Below, in pieces: positions 19,980 to 28,677 of a DNA stretch of 64,000 nucleotides. This stretch comes from Pseudomonas sp. ISL-84. GTDB lineage: Bacteria; Bacillota; Bacilli; Bacillales; Cytobacillaceae. Location of the stretch: contig JAGGRA010000009.1 in the NCBI GenBank assembly GCA_018613035.1, positions 1 to 64,000 on the forward strand, read 5' to 3'. Positions within the stretch are counted from its first letter, which is position 1. Each line of letters opens with the position of its first letter. The notes beneath the pieces were generated by a model. That model did no database searches and was not told the origin of the DNA. It saw nothing but the letters and a program-made list of their open reading frames with translations. The translations under genes and the position numbers were made by a program.

Positions 19980-21308
19980 ATGGAAACAAAACTACAAAGG
20001 ATAGCAGAATTAGCAAAATCCGAGCCTAAAATGAAATTCACATCTCTTGCGCATTTATTGAATGCGCAATCCCTAACTCAGTGTCATCATGAACTGCCTA
20101 ATAAAAAGGCAACTGGTATTAATGGAACGACAAAAGAACAATACAGTGACAGCTTGGAAGAAAACATAGAGGACTTAGTAAGTAGACTTAAAAGCAAAAG
20201 TTATCGACCTGTTCCAGTAAGACGAATGTATATCCCAAAGCTCAATTCAAACAAGATGAGACCATTGGGAATACCGGAACATGAAGATAAAATTGTTCAA
20301 AAAGGCATTACGAAAATACTAAATGCCATCTATGAAAATGACTTTCTAGACTGCTCATTTGGGTTCCGTCCAAATAGAAACTGCCACGATGCGCTGAAAA
20401 TACTGAATCAATATATTGAGAAGAGAGCAGTAAGTTATGTAGTCGATGTAGATATTAAAGGCTTCTTTGATAACGTTGACCACAAATGGATGATGGAATT
20501 CTTGAAACTCCGTATCACTGACCCTAACCTACTAAGAATAATCAGCAGGTTTCTTAAAGGTGGATACATGGAGGAAGGTAAGAAATACAAGACAGACAAT
20601 GGTACACCGCAAGGTGGAGTGATATCTCCGATATTAGCCAATGTCTATCTCCATTACGTTCTTGATCTATGGTTTGAAAAAGTGGTTAGGAAACAATGTA
20701 AAGGCCAGGCTTATATAGTAAGATACGCAGATGATTTTGTTTGTTGTTTTCAGAATAAAAGTGAGGCCCAGCAATTCTTCCATTCATTAAAAGCGAGATT
20801 AAAGAAATTTAACCTGGAAATAGCCGAGGATAAAACTAAAATAATTCCCTTCGGACGGTTTGCGGAAAAGCATGCAAAACGTGACGGAATCGGCAAGCCA
20901 GATACCTTTGATTTCCTCGGGTTTACACACTATTGTGGGATAAGTAAGCACGGCAAGTTTCGAGTAAAGCGGAAAACCAGCAGGAGGAAAGTTCAAGGCA
21001 AACTAAAAGAAACTAAAGAATGGCTGAAGAATAATAGAAATAAAGATATTCATATGATTATGGATAGATTTAAACGCTCACTAATAGGCTATTACAACTA
21101 TTATTGCATCACAGATAATACCCAAACTGTTAACAACTTTAAAGAGAAAATTGAGTGCTTACTATTTAAATGGCTAAACAGAAGAAGCCAATGGAAATCC
21201 TTTACTTGGGATAAATTCAGGCTCTTTCTTAATAAATATCCACTACCTTCGCCAAGAATCAAAGTGAATATTTATGATTTAAGAAAAGAAATTAGCTACA
21301 TTCTGTAA
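19980..21308 (+). CDS. ltrA: Group II intron reverse transcriptase/maturase
   Basis: A 442-residue intron-encoded protein. The reverse transcriptase fingers-palm region has MYIPKLNSNKMRPLGIP, FGFRPNRNCHDAL, DIKGFFDNVDH, GTPQGGVISPILANVYL and the catalytic RYADDF near residue 248. This is followed by the maturase domain X with RVKRKTSRRK and GYYNYYCITDN. There is no HNH endonuclease motif at the C-terminus, so mobility would use an endonuclease-independent route. The ribosome site AGAGGTAGG precedes the ATG. The protein should splice and retro-insert its own intron RNA. Confidence 0.93.
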   Translation: METKLQRIAELAKSEPKMKFTSLAHLLNAQSLTQCHHELPNKKATGINGTTKEQYSDSLEENIEDLVSRLKSKSYRPVPVRRMYIPKLNSNKMRPLGIPEHEDKIVQKGITKILNAIYENDFLDCSFGFRPNRNCHDALKILNQYIEKRAVSYVVDVDIKGFFDNVDHKWMMEFLKLRITDPNLLRIISRFLKGGYMEEGKKYKTDNGTPQGGVISPILANVYLHYVLDLWFEKVVRKQCKGQAYIVRYADDFVCCFQNKSEAQQFFHSLKARLKKFNLEIAEDKTKIIPFGRFAEKHAKRDGIGKPDTFDFLGFTHYCGISKHGKFRVKRKTSRRKVQGKLKETKEWLKNNRNKDIHMIMDRFKRSLIGYYNYYCITDNTQTVNNFKEKIECLLFKWLNRRSQWKSFTWDKFRLFLNKYPLPSPRIKVNIYDLRKEISYIL

Positions 21309-21322
21309 ATGATAATTTGGAG

Positions 21323-21356
21323 GAGCCGTGTGCGTTAATAGCGCAAGCACGGTTCT
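21323..21356 (+). ncRNA. Group II intron domain V
   Basis: A 34-nt hairpin starting GAGCCGTGTGCG and ending GCAAGCACGGTTCT, with the AGC catalytic triad near its 5' end. The tip reads TAATA rather than a GNRA tetraloop. Confidence 0.85.
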
Positions 21357-21480
21357 GTGAGGGGGGAGGAGTACAATTTACCGCAAGGTAGAAAGGCTCC
21401 CTTCTACTCGACTTGATGTATAGAAACTTGTTAAAAATAAAAAATAATTAAATTTTGGCATGATACGATTCCTTTATTAC

Positions 21481-21532
21481 GCAACCATATAGTTGCTTAT
21501 GATTGACAAGCAACCGTAGAGTTGCCTATACT
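21481..21532 (+). promoter_or_regulatory. Promoter with two ArsR-type operators
   Basis: Two 16-bp dyads of form GCAAC-N6-GTTGC lie at 21481-21496 and 21510-21525. The second fills the spacer of a promoter with -35 TTGACA (21503-21508) and -10 TATACT (21527-21532, 18-bp spacing). The transcript would be nearly leaderless for the ArsR gene at 21539. The arrangement indicates autorepression. Confidence 0.75.
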
Positions 21533-21538
21533 TGAAAT

Positions 21539-21817
21539 ATGGATTGGGACAAAGACGCTATATTCAAAGCACTTGGCGACTCGACTCGGCGGCTAATATT
21601 AGATGAACTTTCCGACCGAAACGAGCTGACGCTGTATGAACTTACGGCACGCCTCGTTATGAAACACAGCCTTTCCATTTCGCGACAGGCAATCGCTAAA
21701 CATCTTAATGCTTTGGAAGATGCAGGGCTCGTATTATCAAAACGAAAGGGGAAATATCGCGTACTTATGATTAACAAAGAACCACTTAAAAATTTGCTGA
21801 AAGGGTGGGTAGATTAA
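21539..21817 (+). CDS. ArsR family winged-helix regulator
   Basis: A 92-residue ArsR-type DNA-binding protein: FKALGDSTRRLILDELSDRNELTLYEL followed by a recognition helix region SISRQAIAKHLNALEDAGLVLSKRKGKYRV. It has no cysteine or other metal-binding pair, so it resembles the non-metal subgroup that is often paired with VOC or SRPBCC genes. It begins right after its promoter with two GCAAC-N6-GTTGC operators, so it is probably autoregulated and co-transcribed with the VOC gene downstream. The ribosome site is weak or absent, consistent with a short leader. Confidence 0.87.
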   Translation: MDWDKDAIFKALGDSTRRLILDELSDRNELTLYELTARLVMKHSLSISRQAIAKHLNALEDAGLVLSKRKGKYRVLMINKEPLKNLLKGWVD

Positions 21818-21901
21818 TTTATAACGAATGATGAATGGTTGAGTTATTCTAGATTGTTAGAAAAAGCACCGTACATCGCAAATATCAAAGGAGGCCAAAA
21901 G

Positions 21902-22291
21902 ATGTTAAAAATCATTATTACCAGTATATTCGTTCAAGATCAGGACAAAGCATTAGAGTTTTATACAAAAACGCTGGGCTTTGTAAAAAAGAATGACGTT
22001 CCCAGCGGAGCATATAGGTGGATCACGCTTGTTTCTCCTGGTGAACAAGACGGTATTGAGCTTTTACTCGAACCTAATGAGCACCCAGCTGCCAAAGAGT
22101 ATCAACAAAAGCTATTTGCTGATGGCATTCCAGTAACAATGTTTGGAGTTGCGGATATTCGCAAAGAGTACAACCAATTAGTAGAAAAAGGTGTAAGGTT
22201 TACTATGGAGCCAACGGAAATGGGGAAAGTCACAATAGCTGTCTTCGACGATACATGCGGAAACCTTATTCAGATGATCGAACAGAAGTAG
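21902..22291 (+). CDS. VOC (glyoxalase/bleomycin resistance) family protein
   Basis: A 129-residue vicinal-oxygen-chelate fold protein with paired beta-alpha-beta-beta-beta units: ITSIFVQDQDKALEFYTKTLGF at the start and VAVFDD-like plus GNLIQMIEQ at the end. Members include metal-dependent glyoxalases and antibiotic-binding proteins. The ATG at 21902 follows AAAGGAGGCC. It lies 84 bp after the ArsR gene in the same direction and is probably in its operon. Substrate unknown; detoxification is the usual theme. Confidence 0.87.
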   Translation: MLKIIITSIFVQDQDKALEFYTKTLGFVKKNDVPSGAYRWITLVSPGEQDGIELLLEPNEHPAAKEYQQKLFADGIPVTMFGVADIRKEYNQLVEKGVRFTMEPTEMGKVTIAVFDDTCGNLIQMIEQK

Positions 22292-22471
22292 CGTTATGAA
22301 GAAAAAACCTAGTTTTTAAACGCACTGTTGGTAGGTTTAAGACCGGTGAAGTATTATTTTAAAATTAAACAACTTTATGTTAACCCTGCCCTAATTTTTG
22401 GTCGGGGTTTTACATATTTCAGGGTATAGATTTGCATATTTCACTTTACTCGACCTCATTATGATTACTTT

Positions 22472-22536
22472 TTGTTGCAAATACAACAAATTTAGGGTAA
22501 ATTCAATATATGGCATTTTTATTGCATTTGCAACAA
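22472..22536 (+). promoter_or_regulatory. Twin operators and promoter of the MarR-paiA unit
   Basis: Two 18-bp sites share the pattern TTGTTGCAAATRCAAYAA: TTGTTGCAAATACAACAA at 22472-22489 and, on the opposite strand, its variant at 22519-22536. Centres are 47 bp apart. A promoter with TTGCAA (22475-22480) and TAAATT (22498-22503, 17-bp spacing) overlaps the first site. This fits autorepression by the MarR protein starting at 22560. Confidence 0.65.
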
Positions 22537-22559
22537 AAACATGTTCGAAGGAGGTAACT

Positions 22560-23012
22560 ATGAAGGAAATTCTTCGTGAAATTGGAATGATAGCAAGGGC
22601 ATTAGACTCTATCAGTAATCTAGAATTTAAAGAATATGACCTTACGAAAGGGCAGTATTTGTACCTTGTGCGAATATGTGAAAACCCAGGAATCATTCAA
22701 GAAAAGTTAGCCGAGATGATAAAAGTAGATCGAACAACAGCTGCTCGTGCTATAAAAAAACTTGAAATGAATGGCTTTATTGAAAAGAAAGAGGATAAAC
22801 ATAACAAAAAAATTAAAAAACTTTTTCCAACAGAGAAAGGGAAAAATCTTTATCCTTTTATTAAAAGAGAAAATGATTATTCCAATATCGTTGCATTAAA
22901 GGGATTTTCTGAGAAAGAAGCAGAAACCATTTTCAATCTTCTTCAAAGAGTAAGAAGAAATGTAGAAAAAGACTGGGAATTTGTAAAAAAGGGAAACAAG
23001 AGAGATTATTGA
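22560..23012 (+). CDS. MarR family transcriptional regulator
   Basis: A 150-residue MarR protein: dimerisation helices at both ends and a central winged helix (GIIQEKLAEMIKVDRTTAARAIKKLEMNGFIEKKED). The ATG at 22560 follows GGAGG; the longer open frame from 22398 reads through the operators and is rejected. The next gene (PaiA-like) starts 27 bp after its stop, so the two should form an operon, and two matching operators upstream suggest autoregulation. The ligand is unknown; polyamines are a reasonable guess from the neighbour. Confidence 0.9.
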   Translation: MKEILREIGMIARALDSISNLEFKEYDLTKGQYLYLVRICENPGIIQEKLAEMIKVDRTTAARAIKKLEMNGFIEKKEDKHNKKIKKLFPTEKGKNLYPFIKRENDYSNIVALKGFSEKEAETIFNLLQRVRRNVEKDWEFVKKGNKRDY

Positions 23013-23038
23013 TTATATAAAGGGAGCGACATATTTAG

Positions 23039-23557
<519 letters not shown>

Positions 23558-24003
23558 CTTTAGTAGAGGCGGGTTATTATGTATATTCCTAAATACTTTA
23601 AGGGTTGGATTTAAGTTTAAGGCGGGAGAAAATCCTGCATATAAATTAAGTCAGAACCGAATGAAACGGATTATATTAACATCATTGATAAATTACGAAA
23701 TGAAGATAATCCAAATTCGAATCGAATGGCAGAGCTGATGGAAAAGTGATTAAAATATCACGTATAAGCCCACTTTAATTCAACACTCAGATGCAAGAAT
23801 GAAAGAACGGAACGGAGCTGTCATATTGGCAGCTCTCTTCAGAATGTGAAAGGTTGTACCTTAAAGTAATGTGCAAGAGTTGAAGATCCAGTATGGATCG
23901 GCAGCTCTTTTTTCTTTTTCGACTAACGGGGCAGGTTAGTTTAATAAAGTCTATAAATACTGGGAAATCTATTCCGAAGAATACAACGGATGGTGATATT
24001 TCC
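23558..24003. other. Intergenic debris with two hairpins
   Basis: Short frames at 23600-23750 (for example DKLRNEDNPNSNRMAELMEK) have no start or ribosome site and look like remnants. A hairpin lies at 23815-23835 and a terminator at 23877-23912. A motif CTAACGGGGCAGGTTAGT at about 23924 resembles ones near 17812 and 19457. Confidence 0.45.
23877..23912 (+). terminator. Terminator hairpin
   Basis: Outer stem GAGTTG/CAGCTC and inner stem GATCC/GGATC, followed by TTTTTT. Confidence 0.65.
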
Positions 24004-24372
24004 ATGAAACGATTTTTATTTCTGTTAGGTATTACATTTACGTTTTTACCATTAGCTAATGTTTATGCCCAAAGCGAACTCTCTAAAGAAGAACTTTTAG
24101 AAGAAACTTTAATGGTAAGGTACTTACCAAACATCTTAGAAGTTACTGATAAATTGTTTATGTGCGAACGAATCACCAATATTAAACGCCTTGATGGTAA
24201 TCGTCAACATGAACTTACCATAGAAGTTATGACCTTTGAAAAAGCACATATGCCCCCTTATGATTTGTACCGTATAACCCTCACTGATAAACCTGATGAG
24301 ATTACGGTTACGAAAATTGAAAGGGCAGAGAATATATCACCTGAACAACTTAAAAAGTCATGTTCCAAATAA
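24004..24372 (+). CDS. Secreted DUF3888 family protein
   Basis: A 122-residue exported protein: a signal peptide (residues 1 to about 22, ending VYA) and a short domain resembling DUF3888, with two cysteines (in LFMCERIT and the C-terminal KSCSK) that could form a disulfide. The family is typical of Bacillus secreted proteins of unknown function. ATG at 24004 is chosen because it begins the signal peptide; the frame is open further upstream through a terminator. A strong terminator follows. Confidence 0.72.
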   Translation: MKRFLFLLGITFTFLPLANVYAQSELSKEELLEETLMVRYLPNILEVTDKLFMCERITNIKRLDGNRQHELTIEVMTFEKAHMPPYDLYRITLTDKPDEITVTKIERAENISPEQLKKSCSK

Positions 24373-24443
24373 AAACTTATATAAATTGTGAAGTAATGTA
24401 CTTAAGCTAACGGGGGCTTTTGTTGAATAAGACATTAAAAAGT

Positions 24444-24478
24444 AACGCTCAGAGTTTTTCACACTCTGAGCGTTTTTC
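24444..24478. terminator. Terminator of the DUF3888 gene
   Basis: AACGCTCAGAGT pairs with ACTCTGAGCGTT and is followed by T residues. Confidence 0.85.
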
Positions 24479-24615
24479 TATGCTTATTATAATGTGTGTT
24501 ACCTTGCTAAATTGGTTGGTATAACTATTGTTATGTTAAGTTCTGTTTGTCATTTTGTCATTCAAACTCGAACCCGTTAAACTTAGCTCTGGGCCTTTAA
24601 ATTTAATTGAAAATA

Positions 24616-24834
24616 TTAAAAGGCTTTTTTAGTTTTCTTCATACGAACATTAAAAAGTTTAAAAATGACAAAGGCAGAAAGGGCAATTAACATAACCTCA
24701 ATACCCAGCGCCCAGCCATTTGCAAAGCTTCTTTCTATAAAAATTCCCACTGCTGAACCGACAGGAAATGAAATTACAGCCCCAATAACCGCACCAGCCA
24801 ATAATCCAATATACATACCAAGTATTAAGCCCAT
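24616..24834 (-). CDS. Small two-helix membrane protein, unknown
   Basis: A 72-residue protein with two hydrophobic segments (about 1-28, glycine-rich, and 43-62) and a Lys-rich C-terminus (RMKKTKKAF). The Gly-rich first helix with GAVIGAVISFPVGSAVG suggests helix packing or oligomerisation. The ATG at 24834 follows AAAGGAGCT; a TTG 18 bases earlier is alternative. No family recognised. Confidence 0.65.
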   Translation of the reverse strand: MGLILGMYIGLLAGAVIGAVISFPVGSAVGIFIERSFANGWALGIEVMLIALSAFVIFKLFNVRMKKTKKAF

Positions 24835-25222
24835 TGTAATAGCTCCTTTCAAGTATGCGATCGCTATTTACATGTTTAGTATAATGGATTTTTCTATATT
24901 TGTGATGTTTTTCACAAACAAAACAAATATTTGTCGCAAAAGGATTAGAAAACGTTCATTATTTGTCTATTGATTTTAGTAGCTTAGCATGGGCACTCAT
25001 CTTTTGAATCATATGAAGATAGTTCAATCTGTGGAGTACTTGCATTTACGATGGATGGAGACTTGGTCGGCAACAATTGCTGGACAGGGGGGTTCTGCTT
25101 TAGATGAAGAAACTGAATCAGATTAATTTCTGCAAATCATTAGGATAAGACCTATTACATGAAGAAAAATCTTAGAGGAAAAAGTGCCGTCTGTGTGTTA
25201 ACACTGAAGTCCGGGTTAGGCA
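24835..25222. other. Intergenic region, no supported gene
   Basis: It contains a fragmentary rightward frame at about 24990-25125 with no ribosome site. Nothing else recognised. Confidence 0.4.
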
Positions 25223-25399
25223 CTAATGGGTAGTCTTTAGTTGAAACTTATTCAATAGTAAATCAAGCTCTTGGCTGCATCTGATTGTTTCTTTACTTAA
25301 TAGTCCATTTGAATTTGCTGATCGAATCATTTCATATCTTTTTCTGACGATTAATAATGTAAGTTTTTCCCTTTCCTCTTGTATCTTTTCCTTTAACAT
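25223..25399 (-). CDS. Spo0E-like aspartyl-phosphate phosphatase
   Basis: A 58-residue protein: N-terminal helix (EKIQEEREKLTLLIVRKRYEMI), a short turn, and a C-terminal helix with the Spo0E-family signature SQELDLLLNKFQ. Spo0E-type phosphatases dephosphorylate Spo0A-P and delay sporulation, using the SQELD motif. The ATG follows GAAGGGTG. It is below usual ORF length cut-offs, so it is easily missed. Function is assigned from the motif; the target could be another response regulator. Confidence 0.8.
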   Translation of the reverse strand: MLKEKIQEEREKLTLLIVRKRYEMIRSANSNGLLSKETIRCSQELDLLLNKFQLKTTH

Positions 25400-25435
25400 G
25401 GTTCACCCTTCTTTAGTGCTTTTCTTTAATAAAAT

Positions 25436-25678
25436 GGCTCTGTTAAATTAGCCTGTTGATTTCCGCTGCAGGCACTCCCTTTCCGCGGGCGGTCCGGGAG
25501 CCTCCTCGTCGCTTTGCTCCTGCGGGGTCTCCCTTTGATCCGCACTCTCGCAGGACATTGAATAAGCTTCCACGAATAAACACCGCACGAAGGAAATGCG
25601 ATAGCATTTTCGAGGAGTGTCGTGCCTTCCACTCCAATCAACAGGGTGCTAAAAACAACAATAAGCTTTAACAGAGCT
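25436..25678 (-). repeat. MITE-like Bacillaceae repeat, copy 2 (61-bp insertion form)
   Basis: A 243-bp element with GGCTCTGTTAAA at 25436 and TTTAACAGAGCT at 25667-25678, inverted relative to copy 1. It has the same GC-rich core, interrupted by a 61-bp segment bounded by AGGA (25552-25555 and 25613-25616), the complement of the TCCT pair in copy 3. Confidence 0.75.
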
Positions 25679-26026
25679 AATAAAACACAAACACTATTAT
25701 GCATATTTTTTAACACAAAAGAAACCGATTCGACAAAACAAGCTAAAAAAAGTAATTGCTATGTATTGTTCTGGCTTTTTTTATATAATTGCCTGATGTT
25801 TCGACAGGCCATTACAGATATCTATGTCTATATAAGAGGTTTTGTGTTTAAAAGATCCTATGATAAATCATCTGAGAAAAGGTTGGTATCGTCATAAAGG
25901 CTCTTACTTCCTTTTTAATTGATGATACCAGCACATGATAAAAACAAGAATACCATCTCCCCTTCTTGGCAAGGATGGTAAGAAGTAAACATTACATAAT
26001 TTCTAATTTTAGATGGGGATTGTAGA
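25679..26026. other. Upstream region of the ger operon
   Basis: AT-rich, with no supported gene. A forespore sigma-G promoter is expected for a ger operon, but I could not point to a convincing match. Confidence 0.35.
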
Positions 26027-27553
26027 ATGAAAAAATGGAGAAACAGAAGAAGTCTATTTAAGGAAAAAGAAGGAGAAATCGATTCCCAAAAAAATATAAA
26101 TAATGATGATTCTCTAGGGAGATTGCTGCAGCAATTAACAGTATCCAATGACTTCACTCAATTTACCTATCACGTGAACGAGACTTCGCTATGTTTAGGG
26201 TATTACACGTCTTTAATTGATACGGAAATTTTGCATCGGGATGTATTGCCTTATTTAAAAAATTGGGAGTCATTTGCTTCTTTGTCTTCTGTGCTTCCAA
26301 TTGAAGAAGTGATTCTTACTGCCGATCCAGTCAGAATTCAGGAAAACCTTTTAAAAGGATATATATTTATTTTTGATATAAATAACTTAAATCAAGTTTG
26401 TTTAGTAAAAGCTGGTGTGGAAAGGACACGTCAAGTTTCGCTTCCTGAGGTTGAGTTTAGCGTTGTGGGACCTAAAGAGTCCTTTGTGGAAGCACTTGAT
26501 ACAAATATTAACCTGATTCGAAAGAGATTGCCGATGCCGGAGTTTACAGTAAAAGAATTGATCATTGGCAAGTTGTCTAAGACAAGGGTATCGGTCCTAT
26601 ATATTGATGGGATCGCCAATAAAGAAAATGTCAATACTGTCATTCAACGGCTATCAGATTTGGATATTGATCAAATCATGGATAGTTCATATATTACACA
26701 ATTAATTCAAGACAATCAGAATTCTCCATTTCCACAGCTGATTGATACAGAGAGACCTGATCGTATTGCCTCAGTGCTTGGAGAAGGCAAAGTTGCTATA
26801 TTAGTTGATGGTGCACCACACGGGTTGATCGGTCCAACGACCATTTTTGAGTTTTTTTATGCCTTTGAGGACTATTATTTGAATTGGGCTGTGGCCTCCT
26901 TTTTTCGTCTGGTCCGTTTTTTTGCTGTAATATTTTCCATCTTGGTTACTCCTATATATGTGGCCGTCCTAACATATCATTACGAATTAATTCCAAAGGA
27001 CTTAGTTAGTACGCTTGTTACTTCAAGAAGTGCAATCCCATTACCGCCAATTTTGGAGGCCATTATTCTAGAACTGGCCATTGAATTATTACGAGAAGCA
27101 GGGGCCAGGCTGCCAACAAAGGTTGGCCAGACAATCGGTATCGTGGGCGGTATTGTTATTGGAACAGCGTCAGTTGAAGCAGGGTTAACAAGTAATGTTT
27201 TATTAATTATTGTTGCTTTAGCGGCGTTGGCATCTTTTACAACACCTGTCTATCAAATGGGTAATACAATTCGTTTAATCCGCTTTCCTTTTTTGCTGAT
27301 GGCGCATTATCTTGGCTTAATAGGGGTAGCCGTAAGTTTTTGTTTCTTACTGATCCATTTATTAAGGCTGTCTTCTTTAGGCAGACCTTTTCTTGAGCCC
27401 TTTTATCCCCCGAGAATGCAGGATTTAAAGGATTCTCTTATTCGTTTACCATTTTCTATGCAATCAAAGCGGCCAATTCAGGAACAGACGGAAGATACAA
27501 TGCGTTTCAATCCCAAAAAGGCTAAAGAAAAACATGATACTAAAAGGAATTAA
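26027..27553 (+). CDS. gerA-type A: Spore germination protein, GerA-type A subunit
   Basis: A 508-residue GerA/SpoVAF family protein: a hydrophilic N-terminal domain (about 1-280) that starts DFTQFTYHVNETSLCLGYYTSLIDTEILHRDVLP-like, four to five membrane helices (about 285-445) and a hydrophilic tail. A subunits form the pentameric nutrient-gated channel of germinant receptors in the spore inner membrane. First gene of an A-B-C operon; B follows after 20 bp. Nutrient specificity cannot be read from sequence. Confidence 0.93.
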   Translation: MKKWRNRRSLFKEKEGEIDSQKNINNDDSLGRLLQQLTVSNDFTQFTYHVNETSLCLGYYTSLIDTEILHRDVLPYLKNWESFASLSSVLPIEEVILTADPVRIQENLLKGYIFIFDINNLNQVCLVKAGVERTRQVSLPEVEFSVVGPKESFVEALDTNINLIRKRLPMPEFTVKELIIGKLSKTRVSVLYIDGIANKENVNTVIQRLSDLDIDQIMDSSYITQLIQDNQNSPFPQLIDTERPDRIASVLGEGKVAILVDGAPHGLIGPTTIFEFFYAFEDYYLNWAVASFFRLVRFFAVIFSILVTPIYVAVLTYHYELIPKDLVSTLVTSRSAIPLPPILEAIILELAIELLREAGARLPTKVGQTIGIVGGIVIGTASVEAGLTSNVLLIIVALAALASFTTPVYQMGNTIRLIRFPFLLMAHYLGLIGVAVSFCFLLIHLLRLSSLGRPFLEPFYPPRMQDLKDSLIRLPFSMQSKRPIQEQTEDTMRFNPKKAKEKHDTKRN

Positions 27554-27573
27554 GAAAGGAAGCTGGGGTCAAA

Positions 27574-28677
27574 TTGGAAGAGAAAGAATTTCAAATATCA
27601 CCTTTTCTTGTTTTCTTTTTAATTCATTCTGTCCAAGTAGGAGTGGGCGTGTTTGGATTCCAGCGTACGATCATGAAGAATGCGGGAAATGATGCTTGGA
27701 TAACGGTAATTGCAGCAGGAATCTTAGTAAGTATGACCATCTGGGTAATGTACCTGCTTCTAAATAAGCATCAAAAAGATCTCATTCAAATACATAGGGA
27801 TTTGTTTGGAAAATGGATTGGGGGGCTCTTAAGTCTTATTTGGATCATATATTGGCTGATGATTGGGATCATCGTACTTCGAAGTTACATTGAAATTGTA
27901 CAGGTGTGGTTATTTCCGATGATTAATATGATCATGTTTAGCATCATCTTACTCCTTCTCGTCTATTATTGTGTAACAGGGGGATTCCGCATTGTTACAG
28001 GAATTAGTTTCCTGGGAGTCCTTATTCCTTTTTATATATTTTTTACCTTTTTATATCCCATTGAATATACTCACTTTCGTAACTTACTCCCGATATGGAA
28101 CCATTCCATCAAAGATATAACCATTTCTACGAAAGATATGATGCTGAGCTATTTGGGATTCTCTACTTTGCTGATTTATTATCCTTATATCAAGCATCCC
28201 AAAAAATCGCAAAAGTGGGCTCACCTTGGGAATCTTCTGACAGGAGTAATCTATTTATTTATTCTCATCATTTCCATCGGTTTCTTTAGCGAGAATCAAA
28301 TAAGCAGACACACCTGGGCTACATTATCTCTGTGGAAAATTGTCGAACTCCCATTTGTCGAAAGGTTTGAATATATAGGAATAACATCCTGGGTTTTAAT
28401 CATCCTTCCTAATATTTGTTTATCAGTATGGGCTTCTACTAAAGGTGTACAAACAATCTTTAATATTAAACCTCAAAAAGTAGTGGTGGTCAGTGTTATT
28501 ATTTTGCTCATTGTACTTGGTTCAACGGTAGTGATTGAAGGAAGAGAAAATATCGAGAAGTTAAATAAATATATGTCTTTATTAGGCTTATGGTTAGTCT
28601 TTGTGTATATCCCAATACTAACTCTTTTGTCTTTCCTTTTATCAAAGATAAGGAGGAGAAACATTGAGAAAGCTTAA
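27574..28677 (+). CDS. gerA-type B: Spore germination permease, GerB-type B subunit
   Basis: A 367-residue endospore germination permease (APC superfamily) with ten predicted helices. The typical start is ISPFLVFFLIHSVQVGVGVFGFQR. The B subunit is thought to bind the germinant amino acid or sugar in the spore inner membrane receptor. The start is TTG after GGAAGCTGGGG. Its 3' end overlaps the C-subunit start by 14 bp, indicating translational coupling. Confidence 0.93.
   Translation: MEEKEFQISPFLVFFLIHSVQVGVGVFGFQRTIMKNAGNDAWITVIAAGILVSMTIWVMYLLLNKHQKDLIQIHRDLFGKWIGGLLSLIWIIYWLMIGIIVLRSYIEIVQVWLFPMINMIMFSIILLLLVYYCVTGGFRIVTGISFLGVLIPFYIFFTFLYPIEYTHFRNLLPIWNHSIKDITISTKDMMLSYLGFSTLLIYYPYIKHPKKSQKWAHLGNLLTGVIYLFILIISIGFFSENQISRHTWATLSLWKIVELPFVERFEYIGITSWVLIILPNICLSVWASTKGVQTIFNIKPQKVVVVSVIILLIVLGSTVVIEGRENIEKLNKYMSLLGLWLVFVYIPILTLLSFLLSKIRRRNIEKA

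Larger units (their letters stand above)
19470..21412 (+). mobile_element. Complete group II intron with reverse transcriptase
   Basis: About 1.94 kb. The 5' end is read as GTGTGCGGCC at 19470 (a GTGCG start two bases later is possible) and the 3' end as TACTCGAC at 21412. The roughly 510-nt region before the ORF has the dense stem-loops expected of domain I. The ORF sits where domain IV should be. A 34-nt domain V (21323-21356) and a domain VI-like stem precede the 3' end. Boundaries are inferred from group II intron ends in general. The element is intact and therefore probably mobile. The neighbourhood is intergenic debris. Confidence 0.88.
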
